Part shown: piece by piece, positions 40,445 through 49,915 of the stretch
Layout: each line of letters starts with the position of its first letter
Position numbering within the stretch: position 1 is the first letter of the stretch
DNA from: Kitasatospora sp. GP82
Lineage (GTDB): Bacteria; Actinomycetota; Actinomycetes; Streptomycetales; Streptomycetaceae
Length of the DNA: 64,000 nt
Direction of reading: 5' to 3'
Assembly (NCBI RefSeq): GCF_029892105.1
Contig: NZ_JARZAJ010000024.1
Location: 1 to 64,000, forward strand
Program-made: the position numbers and the translations under genes
Notes under the pieces: model-generated
Database searches by the model: none
Told to the model about the DNA's origin: nothing
What the model saw: only the letters and a program-made list of their open reading frames with translations

Positions 40445-42127
40445 ATGAACAAGGGCGCGAAGATAGGCATCGCCACCGTCTGCACCGGGATGCTCTCGGT
40501 CGCCGGATACGGGGCGTTCAACATCGCCAATGCGCTGATGAACGGCACCACGGGCAAGTCCGACCACGCACAGCCCGAGGTCGGCACAGTGGTCGCGCAG
40601 GCGCCGAGCGCGCAGCAGGCACAGGACTCGGCGACAGCCTTCCTCGCCGCCTGGGCCAAGGGCGACCTGGAGGCGGCGGGTGCGCTGACCGACAGCCCGG
40701 ACACCGCCACCGCCACGCTGGCGGCCTTCCGCGACAAGGTCAAACCGAGCTCGCTCACGCTGGCTGTCGGCGGCCCGGCGACCGCCGCCGCCTCGGCCGC
40801 GCCGGGCGCCGCACCGGCCGGGCAGATCCCGCTGGGCTTCAAGGCCACGGTGGAGTTCGACGGGAGCAGCACCCCGTGGAGCTACGACGGTGTGCTCGGC
40901 ATGGTCAGGCTGAGCAACGGCAAGAGCGCCGTGCACTGGACTCCGACCGTGATCAATCCCCAGCTGACCTCGGGCAAGAGCATCTCCGTCCGGCCGCTGC
41001 CCGCCTCGGGCTCCTCCTCGCTCACCGACCGCAACGGCGCGCCGCTCGGCAACTACCCCTCGCTCCAGCCGCTGCTGGGCGAGTTGGGCGACCGGGTACC
41101 GTCCGGCACCCCCGGCACCCCCGGCACGGGCGTGGTGATCACCGACGACAGCGGGCAGAACGCACCGCAGAAGGTCTTCACCATCACCGAGCCCAAGGCC
41201 GGCCAGTCGGTCAAGCTGACCATCGACGGGAAGCTGCAGGCCGCGGCCGAGAAGGCCGTGCGGGAAGCGACCGGCGGGGGCGCCGAGTTCGCCTCGCTGG
41301 TCGCCGTCGAGCCCAGCACCGGGAAGGTCCTGGCCATCGCCAACGCCCCTGCCTCCGGCCAGAACCGGGCCTTCCTCGGTGCGATGGCCCCCGGCTCCAC
41401 GATGAAGGTGATCACCGCCGCCGCCCTGCTGGAGGCCGGCATCTCCCCGGACGCCGCGATGCCCTGCAAGCAGAACTTCTCGGTGAACGGCTTCAGTTTC
41501 AAGAACGACAACGACGAGTCGGGCGAGGGCTGGAAGTTCAGCAAGGACTTCGCCGAGTCCTGCAACACCGCCTTCATCCAGCAGGGCATGACCAGCCTCA
41601 AGGGCAGCGAACTCCGGGACACCGCACGGGAGTTCTTCGGCATCGGGGACGGCGTCTGGAAGACCGGCCTGAAGCTGGCCCCCGCAAGCGTCCCGGCGCC
41701 GGGCAGCACCACCGAGCGGGCCGCCCAGCTGATCGGCCAGGGCCAGATCACCATGAACTCGCTCACCATGGCCTCGGTCGCCGCCACCGTCGAGAACGGC
41801 ACCTTCCACCAGCCGATCGTCATCCCGGGCTACGACCAGGCACCCGCGGGGCGCAAGCTGTCCTCGTCCACTCTCAGGGGGCTGCGCCAGATGATGCACC
41901 TGACCGCCACGGACGGCACCGCCGCCACCGCGATGTCCGGGATCAGCGGCAACATCGGGGCCAAGACCGGCACCGCGCAGGTGAACGGCCAGTCCTCGGA
42001 CAACAGTTGGTTCACCGCCTACGCCGACGACCTCGCCGTGGCCGCCGAGGTCCAGGGCGGCGGCCACGGCTCCGAGACCGCGGGACCGGCCGCCGCCAAG
42101 GTGCTCCGCGTCGGCAACGACGAGTGA
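40445..42127 (+). CDS. Penicillin-binding protein (class B-like transpeptidase)
   Basis: 560 residues. One N-terminal helix (IGIATVCTGMLSVAGYGAF) anchors it outside the membrane; residues about 50-170 look like an NTF2-like MecA_N domain. The transpeptidase domain has all active-site motifs: S-x-x-K in PGSTMKVITAA, S-x-N in ESCNTAFIQQG, and KTG in GAKTGTAQ. No PASTA repeats. ATG 40445 follows GGGGGGAACC. It is 125 bp downstream of pmt and convergent, with a gap of only seven bases, with the Tat lipoprotein gene. Probable role is peptidoglycan crosslinking in growth or sporulation. Confidence 0.88.
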   Translation: MNKGAKIGIATVCTGMLSVAGYGAFNIANALMNGTTGKSDHAQPEVGTVVAQAPSAQQAQDSATAFLAAWAKGDLEAAGALTDSPDTATATLAAFRDKVKPSSLTLAVGGPATAAASAAPGAAPAGQIPLGFKATVEFDGSSTPWSYDGVLGMVRLSNGKSAVHWTPTVINPQLTSGKSISVRPLPASGSSSLTDRNGAPLGNYPSLQPLLGELGDRVPSGTPGTPGTGVVITDDSGQNAPQKVFTITEPKAGQSVKLTIDGKLQAAAEKAVREATGGGAEFASLVAVEPSTGKVLAIANAPASGQNRAFLGAMAPGSTMKVITAAALLEAGISPDAAMPCKQNFSVNGFSFKNDNDESGEGWKFSKDFAESCNTAFIQQGMTSLKGSELRDTAREFFGIGDGVWKTGLKLAPASVPAPGSTTERAAQLIGQGQITMNSLTMASVAATVENGTFHQPIVIPGYDQAPAGRKLSSSTLRGLRQMMHLTATDGTAATAMSGISGNIGAKTGTAQVNGQSSDNSWFTAYADDLAVAAEVQGGGHGSETAGPAAAKVLRVGNDE

Positions 42128-42134
42128 CCGGCCG

Positions 42135-43730
42135 TCAGCCCTTGCCGTAGACGGCCTCGACGTTGTCGCTCGCCGGGTGCGTGCGCCCGGCGGGCCCGGC
42201 GGCGAAGGCCCGGAGCAGGTTCTCGGTGACCTGCCGGGTCACCGCCCCGGCCTTGGCGTCCATACCGTGATCCGCCCGGCCGCCGCCGGGGCCGTTGGCG
42301 TCCAGCGACTCCACCCAGCGCATCGTCCCGCTCGCGAACACCCCCGCGCCGCTCGGCACCGTGTAGTACGCGGAGTCGGCGAAGCTGCGCCGCCCGTCGC
42401 AGACCACCGGTGAGTGCGCCAGGATCTCGATCGGCCGGGGGGTGGAGAAGCCGGTGAGCACCCGGTCGTACTCGACCCCGACCAGGTGCGGGAAGCTGTC
42501 GCCCCCCTGGACCCCCGAGCCTGCGAACAGCCAGTGCCCCGGGTTGGTCACCACATACGGGGCGTCAACCGGGTAGCCGTCGTAGATCACCCCGAGCAGC
42601 GAACTCTCCGGGTCGGCCCCGGGCACCTCGCGGAAGTCGGTGGTCGCGGGCTTCCCCTCCCTGAAGCCCGGATCCTCCTGGTAGTCGGCCTTGTAGCAGA
42701 CCACCGTACGGTCCGGGCCGAGGTCCGAAGGCTCGAAGCGGACCCGGCGGAAGCAGCAGTTGGCGCCCAGGATCGCCAGATTGGTCCCGGCGTCCCTGGC
42801 GGCCGTGAAGTGCGCCCGCTGCTCCGGCGACCAGTACTCGTCATGGCCCAGCGAGAGCACGGCGGCGGCCCCGTGCAGCAGTTGCGGATCCCGGGCGACA
42901 TCCACACCGGTGGCGTACGCCAGTGGCAGACCGAGCCGCTCCGCCAGCGCGATCAGCGGCGCCTCGTACACCAGGAACAGCCCGGCGCCGTCGTCGTACA
43001 GGTACGGCCGGTCGAAGGTGACCTCCAGCGATCGGGTCGCCAGGCCGCCGGTCGGGCCGTTGTAGAGGCTGTACCCGCCCCACTCGTTGTACGCCTGCCA
43101 GGTCGCCGGGGCGTTGACGATCACCGTCCTGCCCGCGGTGGACGCCGAGCGGACGGTGACCGGGACGAAGCGCTGCCCCGAACCGTCCTCGGCGTCCAGG
43201 CGGAGCAGATAACTGCCCTCGGGCCAGCCCTCGGTGTCCACCGTGGTGGTCCTGGCCCAGCCGGTGCGGACCGACCGGGTCCGCTGATCGACCGTAGGGT
43301 CGGCCTGCCGGCTGCCGGGCAGCCGCTCGGAACGCCAGACCAGCCGGCCCCGCACGCCGCCGTACCAGCCCATCCGGTACGCGGAGACGGTGAAACCCGG
43401 CGCGGTCGTCGACACATGGAGGCCGAACCGCTCGCCGGGCAGCACGCTCACCCGGTCCGCGAACCCCTCGATCGCGCGCGCCGGGCCCGCTTTGGAGACC
43501 GACCAGTCGTCGTTGCCCGGACGGTCGTTCTCGGCCTGCGTCGCGGACGGGCCGGGGCTGCGGCTCGGGCCGGGGCTCGGGGAGCCACCGGCCGGCTTGG
43601 CGGTGCCTGCGCCGGCAGCTGCGCTCGGCGTACCGCCGGGGCCGCAGGCACTCAGCCCGGCCGCCGCCGCACCGGCGGCCAGCCCCAGAAACCTCCGCCG
43701 TCCGTGACCCGACGTCCGCTGCTCGCCCAT
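42135..43730 (-). CDS. Tat-exported lipoprotein with N,N-dimethylformamidase-like domain
   Basis: 531 residues. The N-terminus is a twin-arginine signal with lipobox: GRRRFLGLAAGAAAAGLSAC, so it should be an anchored lipoprotein. A Pro/Ser/Ala-rich linker follows to about residue 75. The remainder matches the large-subunit fold of N,N-dimethylformamidase-like proteins (FTVSAYRMGWYGGVRGRLVW, then VNAPATWQAYNEWGGYSLYN, LSLGHDEYWSPEQRAHF, ILGANCCFRRVRF). ATG 43730 has CAGGAG six bases upstream. Catalytic function here is uncertain; many such homologues in streptomycetes are uncharacterised. Confidence 0.8.
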   Translation of the reverse strand: MGEQRTSGHGRRRFLGLAAGAAAAGLSACGPGGTPSAAAGAGTAKPAGGSPSPGPSRSPGPSATQAENDRPGNDDWSVSKAGPARAIEGFADRVSVLPGERFGLHVSTTAPGFTVSAYRMGWYGGVRGRLVWRSERLPGSRQADPTVDQRTRSVRTGWARTTTVDTEGWPEGSYLLRLDAEDGSGQRFVPVTVRSASTAGRTVIVNAPATWQAYNEWGGYSLYNGPTGGLATRSLEVTFDRPYLYDDGAGLFLVYEAPLIALAERLGLPLAYATGVDVARDPQLLHGAAAVLSLGHDEYWSPEQRAHFTAARDAGTNLAILGANCCFRRVRFEPSDLGPDRTVVCYKADYQEDPGFREGKPATTDFREVPGADPESSLLGVIYDGYPVDAPYVVTNPGHWLFAGSGVQGGDSFPHLVGVEYDRVLTGFSTPRPIEILAHSPVVCDGRRSFADSAYYTVPSGAGVFASGTMRWVESLDANGPGGGRADHGMDAKAGAVTRQVTENLLRAFAAGPAGRTHPASDNVEAVYGKG

Positions 43731-43907
43731 GCCCGGCTCCTGCGCCACCTGGGTCTCCCCGCTCGTCCGCGTGTCGGCCTCAACGTGACCTACCCAAACT
43801 CATGACCGGACGTCGGGCACCCTCTGGCGGCGTCCGGAGTACAACACCCCGCTCCCGGCGCCGCCCCGGGGCGCGAGGCTCCGTCCCAGGACCGGCCGGG
43901 ACAAGCG

Positions 43908-43943
43908 GAGGGGCTGCCGGGGAGATCTCCCCGGCAGCCCCTC
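43908..43943 (-). terminator. Strong terminator hairpin after the permease gene
   Basis: A perfect 16-bp stem (43908-43923 with 43928-43943) with a GATC loop, 22 bases beyond the permease stop. Confidence 0.85.
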
Positions 43944-43965
43944 GACTCGGTGTGTCAGCCCGTCG

Positions 43966-45447
43966 TCAGCCGACCGGGGTGACCTCGCTCTCCGTCCGGT
44001 TGAGCTTGGAGTGCTTGACGCTGTAGCCGAAGTAGACGGCGGCGGCGATCACAAGGGCGACCCCGAAGAACAGGAAGGTCACCGGGTGCAGGCCCTTGAT
44101 CAGGTAGAGGCAGAAGCCCACGCTGAGCACCGGGACGACCGGGTAGCCGGGCACCTTGAAGCCGCGCGGCAGGTTCGGCTGGGTGCGGCGCAGAATGATC
44201 ACACCGACCGAGACCACCGAGAACGCCACCAGGGTGCCCAGGCTGGTCAGGTCGGTCAGGATGTCGAGCGGGACGAAGGCGGCCAGGGCGGCGACTCCCG
44301 CGCCGACCACCAGGGTGTTCCAGACCGGGGTGCCGGTCTTCGGCGAGATCTCGGCGAACTTCTTCGGCAGCATGCCGTCGCGGCCCATCGAGTACAGGAT
44401 GCGGGTCTGGCCGTAGATCACCACGAGGGTGACGCTGAAGATCGAGATGATCGCACCGAGCGCGAACATCAGGCCCGGCCAGCTCTGACCGGTGACGTCC
44501 TGCAGGATCTGCGCGAGGCCGGCCTCCTGGCCGTCGAACTTCTTCCACGACTGGGCACCCAGCGCGGCGATCGCGACACCGACGTACAGCAGGGTGACGA
44601 CGACCAGCGAGATGATGATCGCCAGCGGCAGGGTGCGGCGGGGGTTCTTGACCTCCTCGCCGGCCGTGGACACCGCGTCCAGGCCGATGAACGAGAAGAA
44701 GATGCTGGACGCGGCCACCTGGACACCGCCGAAGCCGAGCGGCATGAACGGGCTGAGGTTGCCCGAGCGGAAGCCGGTCAGACCGATCGCGATGAAGAGC
44801 ACCAGGATGACGATCTTGATACCGACCATGGTCGCGTTGACCTTCGCCGACTCGCTGGCGCCACGGATCAGCAGCACCACGACCATGCCCACCAGGACCA
44901 CGGCGGGCAGGTTGAAGTAGCCGCCGTCACCGGGCGGCGCCGCCATCCACTCGGGGATCTGGAAGCCGAAGGCCAGGTCGAAGAACTTGTTCAGGTACTG
45001 GCCCCAGCTCACCGCGATCGCGGAGGCCGAGACCCCGTACTCAAGCAGCAGACAGATGCCGACGCCGAAGGCCACGATCTCGCCGAGCGTCGCATAGGCG
45101 TAGGAGTACGAGGAGCCGGAGACCGGGATCGCGGAGGCCATCTCCGCGTAGCAGAGCGCGGTCAGCCCGGCCGTGATCGCCGCCAGCACGAAGGAGACGA
45201 TCACCGCAGGGCCGGCCTCGGGCACCGCGCTGCTCAGCACGAAGAAGATGCCGGTACCTACGGTTGCCCCGATACCGATCGAGGAGAGCTGCCAGAGGCC
45301 GATCGAGCGGCGCAGATGTATCCCGGAGCGGCCGCCCCCCTCGGGCGCCCCGGCGGGCAGGCTGTCGGCCGAACCGCTCTCGGCGATCAGGGTGTCGATC
45401 GGCTTCCGTCTGAACAGACGCGCGCTGGTGGTGCTTCGGGTGGTCAA
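43966..45447 (-). CDS. Amino-acid permease of the APC superfamily (CAT/YhdG type)
   Basis: 493 residues, about 12-13 helices. The first helix carries the APC signature IGIGATVGTGIFFVLSS; SGSSYSYAYATLGE follows helix 2-3, and FFSFIGLDAVSTAGEEVKNP is the conserved helix 6/7 segment of cationic amino-acid transporters. The N-terminus contains FRRKPIDTLIAE, shared by CAT-type members. TTG 45447 is chosen because AAGGA lies nine bases upstream and the sequence begins TTRSTTSARLFRRKP as in homologues. It is monocistronic with its own strong terminator. Confidence 0.9.
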   Translation of the reverse strand: MTTRSTTSARLFRRKPIDTLIAESGSADSLPAGAPEGGGRSGIHLRRSIGLWQLSSIGIGATVGTGIFFVLSSAVPEAGPAVIVSFVLAAITAGLTALCYAEMASAIPVSGSSYSYAYATLGEIVAFGVGICLLLEYGVSASAIAVSWGQYLNKFFDLAFGFQIPEWMAAPPGDGGYFNLPAVVLVGMVVVLLIRGASESAKVNATMVGIKIVILVLFIAIGLTGFRSGNLSPFMPLGFGGVQVAASSIFFSFIGLDAVSTAGEEVKNPRRTLPLAIIISLVVVTLLYVGVAIAALGAQSWKKFDGQEAGLAQILQDVTGQSWPGLMFALGAIISIFSVTLVVIYGQTRILYSMGRDGMLPKKFAEISPKTGTPVWNTLVVGAGVAALAAFVPLDILTDLTSLGTLVAFSVVSVGVIILRRTQPNLPRGFKVPGYPVVPVLSVGFCLYLIKGLHPVTFLFFGVALVIAAAVYFGYSVKHSKLNRTESEVTPVG

Positions 45448-45936
45448 CGCGTTGGTTCCTTCTAGGCGGGGGAGGGTGTCCTGGCAGCTGTTCCGCGCCT
45501 GCCCTGTGGGGGAGGGCATGCGGACCAACCGAACAAAGATGGGACAGTCCACGCGAATGCGCCAGTCGCGCAATCGGCGAGAGCCGAGGTCCGCCTTGTA
45601 CGAATCGTCGTATGGCGTCCACCAAACCCGACAGATCGCAGGCGGCGGTTCACCCGAAAAGCAGCTATAGAACACCGGGAACCCTACATCCCGACACCGG
45701 CTGATCACATCCGGCCCTGTTGCCGCACCTCAGCCGCCTCCAGACTCGCCGATCACTCCCCGATTCGCACCGGAACATTCACGCCGGGAAGCCGGAGCCG
45801 GTCTTCAACTCGACTGCCACCGCTGGAAATCGCGCACCGCGCCGCAACAATGGACACCCGATCCGATCCAGCGCGGCGAACGGCGCATTCGGCGGCCGCA
45901 CCACGATGCGATAACGATGTCGGCCGCCGGCGGCTG
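45448..45936. other. Intergenic region upstream of the permease
   Basis: About 490 bp, less GC-rich than its surroundings, holding the permease promoter region and the 3' flank of the PBP gene. TTCTATAGC near 45664-45672 (read on the minus strand) could be a -10 element. No gene, tRNA or repeat was recognised. Confidence 0.5.
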
Positions 45937-47460
45937 TCAGCGGCCGTTGTCGAGGATCGACTGCATCACGGACTTGGCGATCGGGGCGGCCAGCCCGCCG
46001 CCGGTGACGTCGGTGGCGCTGCTGTCGGCGATGACCACGGCGACCGCGACCGGGGGGACGTCGCGGGAGCCGCCGGGCTTGGCCCAGGAGATGAACCAGG
46101 CATAGGGGGTGCCGGTGTTGTCCACACCGTGCTGGGCGGTGCCCGTCTTGCCGCCGACAGTGGCTCCGCCGATCCGGGCGTTGCGGCCGGTGCCGTTCTC
46201 CACCACGTCGGTCATCAACTGCTGCACCTGTGCGGCGACCGGCGCCGTCATCGCCTTCCTGTAGACGGCGGGCTTCATGACCTGGACGGCGGTGCCGTCG
46301 CTCCTGGCCAGCTTGTCCACAAGCTGTGGATACATCACCGTGCCGTTGTCGGCGACACCCGCCGCGACCATGGCCATCACCAGCGGCGTGGCGGCGGTGT
46401 CGTACTGGCCGATCGAGGAGAGCGCGACCTGCGACTGGTTCATCCTGGTGTCGAAATTGCTGCGCGCGGCCCGGACCGGAATGTCCAGCCTGGGGTCGTT
46501 GAAGCCGAAGTTCTCGGCCATCGCCGCCATCTTGTCCAGGCCGGTCCTGACCCCGAGATATCCCATCACGCTGTTGCACGAGTAGGTCATCGCGGTGTCC
46601 AGCGAGAGGTCCGGGGAGTTGCAGGCGCCGGTGTCGTTGACCAGCGGTGTGGTGGTGCCCGGCATGACGTACGGATACGGGGCCCCGGTACCGGCCTGGA
46701 TGTCGTTGACGACCCCGTCGGCCAGTGCGGCAGCGGCCGTGACCACCTTGAAGGTCGAGCCCGGCGGGTAGATCTGCCGCAGGGCCCGGTTGAGCATCGG
46801 CTGGTTGGTGTCCGCCTGGAGCCTGCCCCACGCCGCCTGGTCGGACCCGCTGCTGCCCGCGAGGGCACCCGGGTCGTAGGAGGGCGTGGTGGCCAGGGCG
46901 AGGATCCGCCCGGTGGCCGGTTCGATCGCCGCGACGGCGCCCTTCTGACCGTTCAGGCCCTCCGTCGCGGCCTGCTGGGCGGCCTTGTCGATAGTGGTGT
47001 AGACATCACCGCCGGGGTTCTGCCTGCGGGCGATCTCGTCCCACAGCGCCCAGCCGGCAAGGCGGTTGTCGGTGCCGGAGAGCAGCTCGTCGTAGACGCC
47101 TTCGAGCTGGCTGTTGCCGTACGTCTGCGAGGAGTAGCCGGTGATCGCCGCGTACCGGGAGCCGTCGGTGTAGGTGCGCTTGTAGTCGTAGCGGCCACCG
47201 GTGGCGACCGAGCCGGTGATCGGCTGGCCCGCCACCAGGATGTTGCCGCGCGGCTGGCGGAAGCGCTCGACGGTGAGCCGCTGGTTGGCCACGTTGTGGT
47301 TCAGCGAGTCGGCCTGGAAGACCTGGACCCGAGTGGCCTGGACCGCCAGCGCGACGATCAGCAGCAGACAGAAGGTACCGGCCCGGCGGCCGGTGGTGGA
47401 GATGCCGGGCAGGCCCTGCGCGCCGTTGGCCGAGGCTTTGGCACGGTTGCGTCCGAACAT
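45937..47460 (-). CDS. Penicillin-binding protein 2-like transpeptidase (PbpA type)
   Basis: 507 residues, a class B PBP. One N-terminal helix (GTFCLLLIVALAVQATRVQVF), a dimerisation region (RFRQPRGNILVAGQPITG), then the transpeptidase domain: S-x-x-K in YPPGSTFKVVTAAAAL, S-x-N in SCNSVMGYLG, KTG in GGKTGTAQHGVD. No PASTA domains. It follows ftsW/rodA by three bases, forming the usual SEDS-bPBP pair in which the SEDS protein polymerises glycan and the PBP crosslinks it. This pair is not in a dcw or pknB cluster. Confidence 0.92.
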   Translation of the reverse strand: MFGRNRAKASANGAQGLPGISTTGRRAGTFCLLLIVALAVQATRVQVFQADSLNHNVANQRLTVERFRQPRGNILVAGQPITGSVATGGRYDYKRTYTDGSRYAAITGYSSQTYGNSQLEGVYDELLSGTDNRLAGWALWDEIARRQNPGGDVYTTIDKAAQQAATEGLNGQKGAVAAIEPATGRILALATTPSYDPGALAGSSGSDQAAWGRLQADTNQPMLNRALRQIYPPGSTFKVVTAAAALADGVVNDIQAGTGAPYPYVMPGTTTPLVNDTGACNSPDLSLDTAMTYSCNSVMGYLGVRTGLDKMAAMAENFGFNDPRLDIPVRAARSNFDTRMNQSQVALSSIGQYDTAATPLVMAMVAAGVADNGTVMYPQLVDKLARSDGTAVQVMKPAVYRKAMTAPVAAQVQQLMTDVVENGTGRNARIGGATVGGKTGTAQHGVDNTGTPYAWFISWAKPGGSRDVPPVAVAVVIADSSATDVTGGGLAAPIAKSVMQSILDNGR

Positions 47461-47463
47461 TGC

Positions 47464-48813
47464 CTACTCCCCCTCGGGCAGCGGTCGGCGGGCGATGTCG
47501 CTCATCCGCACCAGCAGCGCGACGATGATCCAGTTGGTCACCACCGAGGAACCGCCCTGGGCGACGAACGGCAGCGTCATCCCGGTCAGCGGGATCAGGC
47601 CGAGCACCCCGCCCGCGACGACGAAGACCTGTAGGCCGACGATCGCCGCCAGGCCGATCGCCAGCAGCCGCCCGAACGGGTCCTTGAGCGCGATCCCGGT
47701 CCGGAAGCCGCGCGAGATCAGCAGCGCGTACAGCAGGAGGATCGCCACCAGGCCGACCAGACCGAGCTCCTCGCCGATGGTGGCCAGGATGAAATCGGAC
47801 TTGGCCGCGAAGCCGATCAGGATCGAGTGGCCGAGCCCCAGTCCCGCGCCGAGCACCCCGCCCCAGGCGAAGGCGAACAGCGACTGGGCGATCTGGTTGG
47901 CGCCCTGCCCGGCCGAGATGGAGGCGAGCGGGTCCAGCCAGTCCGTCACCCGGCTGTGCACATGCGGCGAGAGCCACCCCACCGCGACCGCCCCCACCGC
48001 CGCCAGGAAGAGCCCGATCGCGATCCAGCCGCTGCGGGCCGTGGCCACGTACAGCATCACCACGAAGAGACCGAAGAAGAGCAGCGAGGTGCCGAGGTCG
48101 GTCTCCAGCACCAGGACGCCGACGAAGGCTGCCCAGATCAGCAGCACCGGACCGAGCACCCGCCCGCGCGGAAGCTGGAACCTCCAGATCCGACGGCCCG
48201 TCAGCGCGAGCGCGTCGCGGTGCACCGCGAGGTACGCGGCGAAGAAGACCGCCAGCAGGATCTTGGCGAACTCGCCCGGCTGGAAGGAGAGCGGGCCGAC
48301 GGTGATCCAGATCCGCGAGCCGTACACCGGCGGGAAGAAGATCGGCAGGATCAGCAGCACCAGCGCCACCAGCGCCCCGATGTAGGCGTACCGCTGGAGG
48401 ATCTTGTGGTCTCGGAGCACCACCACCACGCCGATGAAGAGAGCGACCCCGAGGGTGGACCAGAGCAGTTGGGTGGGAGCCGCCTCGCTCTTCGGAGTAG
48501 CGCGGTCCAGACGGTAGATGACGACCAGCCCGATGCCGTTGAGCAGGATCGCGATCGGCAGCAGCAGCGGGTCCGCGTACTCGGCCTTCCAGCGGATCAC
48601 GCCGTGCGCGAGCAGGGCCAGCACTCCCAGCGCGATCCCGTACGCCGCGGCTCCCGGGGGCACCTTGCCGTCGATGTTGACGCCGACTTCGACATAGCCG
48701 AGGACGGCGACCAGCACCGCGCCGAGCACCAGGGCGAGTTCGGTGTTGCGACGGCTCTTGACCGGGCGGGCGACGGGTGCGCCCGACCTGGCTGCGGCGG
48801 AGGGAGAGGCCAC
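47464..48813 (-). CDS. FtsW/RodA/SpoVE-family SEDS glycosyltransferase
   Basis: 449 residues with about ten helices. The SEDS core is visible: VVIYRLDRATPKSEAAPTQL, FQPGEFAKILLAVFFAAYL, ETDLGTSLLFFGLFVVML, GAGLGLGHSILIGFAAKSDF and IPLTGMTLPFVAQGGSS, matching the catalytic loops of peptidoglycan polymerases. GTG 48813 has AGGAGGGCCC before it. Paired with the downstream PBP. Which process it serves (elongation, septation or spore wall) cannot be told from sequence. Confidence 0.92.
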   Translation of the reverse strand: MASPSAAARSGAPVARPVKSRRNTELALVLGAVLVAVLGYVEVGVNIDGKVPPGAAAYGIALGVLALLAHGVIRWKAEYADPLLLPIAILLNGIGLVVIYRLDRATPKSEAAPTQLLWSTLGVALFIGVVVVLRDHKILQRYAYIGALVALVLLILPIFFPPVYGSRIWITVGPLSFQPGEFAKILLAVFFAAYLAVHRDALALTGRRIWRFQLPRGRVLGPVLLIWAAFVGVLVLETDLGTSLLFFGLFVVMLYVATARSGWIAIGLFLAAVGAVAVGWLSPHVHSRVTDWLDPLASISAGQGANQIAQSLFAFAWGGVLGAGLGLGHSILIGFAAKSDFILATIGEELGLVGLVAILLLYALLISRGFRTGIALKDPFGRLLAIGLAAIVGLQVFVVAGGVLGLIPLTGMTLPFVAQGGSSVVTNWIIVALLVRMSDIARRPLPEGE

Positions 48814-48897
48814 GGGCCCTCCTGTTCGGTTCTCGGGTGCGGGCGGGGACGAACGGGCAACGGCCCTGTCCGCCCCCGAGGGTGATACGTGCTCGGC

Positions 48898-49014
48898 TCA
48901 GGTGCCGGACCCCGCCCGCGCGGCCCGGGCGATCTCGCGCAGGTGATCCTCCTCGTCACGGACCTGCTGTGCGGTGGCGAGGCCGGGATGGGCGATCGCA
49001 AACAGGTTGCTCAC
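48898..49014 (-). CDS. 38-residue DUF1269-like N-terminal fragment
   Basis: GTG 49014 has GGAAGGA about eight bases upstream. The peptide MSNLFAIAHPGLATAQQVRD followed by EEDHLREIARAARAGSGT looks like the first strand and helix of DUF1269 proteins (MSNLFVIAYxDxxTA), which normally run 150 residues or more; here a stop truncates it. It may be a relic or a real micro-protein. It is 84 bp upstream of ftsW on the same strand. Confidence 0.45.
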   Translation of the reverse strand: MSNLFAIAHPGLATAQQVRDEEDHLREIARAARAGSGT

Positions 49015-49155
49015 GGGGGCGGTCCTTCCGCTCGACTGGCATGGCGACGGGTCGCGGCACACAGGGCCGGCTCCCTCGACCCTAACGATGATTTGCCATA
49101 TTTATGGCTGTTGGGTGCGGTGTGTCCGATATTGCGGATGCCGGCCGGGACCTGC

Positions 49156-49827
49156 TCAGTCCGAACGGCGAGCGGCCACGGCAGCGGCTCCCGCGACCCC
49201 CAGTGCCGCCAGAACGACCGCCCCGGCGAGCGCCGCCACAGGGAAGGCGACCCGAGCCGTACGGTTGGCGGTGACCAGCGCGCGGACGACGGCGTTCGCG
49301 GGTGAGCCCGGCACCACGAGCAGCAGCGTCGCCAGCCCCAGGCTCACCGGAATGCCGTACTGCGAGCGCAGCAGTACGGGCCGCGTGCACAGCGCCCCGA
49401 TCAGCAGACCGAGCAGCACGCAGACCACGGTCGCCAGCAGACCGGCCACCAGCGCCTCCCCCACGGGCGCCTGGGCATGCCGGTTGGCGTCCACCTCGCC
49501 GCTGACCGCCCAGACGGCCAGCAGCCCCGCCAGACCGAGCGTCAGACCGGCGGTCAACGCCGCCGCCAGCGCCGCCAGATGCACCCTTCGGCGGCCGGCC
49601 GCCGCCGCCAGGCAGGCCCGCGAAGCAGCCGGCTCGGCGGTCGTCGTGCACCGCACGTACCAGGCGGTCACGGGCACCAGGACCGCCGCGGCGAAGCCGA
49701 GGGCACCGAGCAGGGTCTCCCCCGCGCTGATGCCGATCACCATCAGCAACGCGTACGCGAGGAACGGCGGCAGCCAGCGCTGCGAGCGCAGCAGCAGCTC
49801 CACCTGGTAACGGATCAGAACGCTCAC
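49156..49827 (-). CDS. ABC transporter membrane protein
   Basis: 223 residues, six predicted helices (for example WLPPFLAYALLMVIGISAGE, LLGALGFAAAVLVPVTAWYV, LVAGLLATVVCVLLGLLIGA). No recognised family motif, but it lies 88 bp downstream of the ABC ATPase gene on the same strand and has the size and topology of small ABC-2 type permeases. GTG 49827 has AGGAGG eight bases before it. Probably the membrane half of a two-gene exporter; substrate unknown. Confidence 0.75.
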   Translation of the reverse strand: MSVLIRYQVELLLRSQRWLPPFLAYALLMVIGISAGETLLGALGFAAAVLVPVTAWYVRCTTTAEPAASRACLAAAAGRRRVHLAALAAALTAGLTLGLAGLLAVWAVSGEVDANRHAQAPVGEALVAGLLATVVCVLLGLLIGALCTRPVLLRSQYGIPVSLGLATLLLVVPGSPANAVVRALVTANRTARVAFPVAALAGAVVLAALGVAGAAAVAARRSD

Positions 49828-49915
49828 CTGAGTGCCTCCTGGGAACACGACGAACCGAACCGGCGGACCGGCTCCGACCCCACCCGGAGGCCGTACCCCT
49901 CGACGCGGCCCGTCA

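Noticed and set aside
45448..45936. Riboswitch upstream of the permease
   Set aside because: I looked for conserved lysine or c-di-AMP type helices and found none that I could support by eye.
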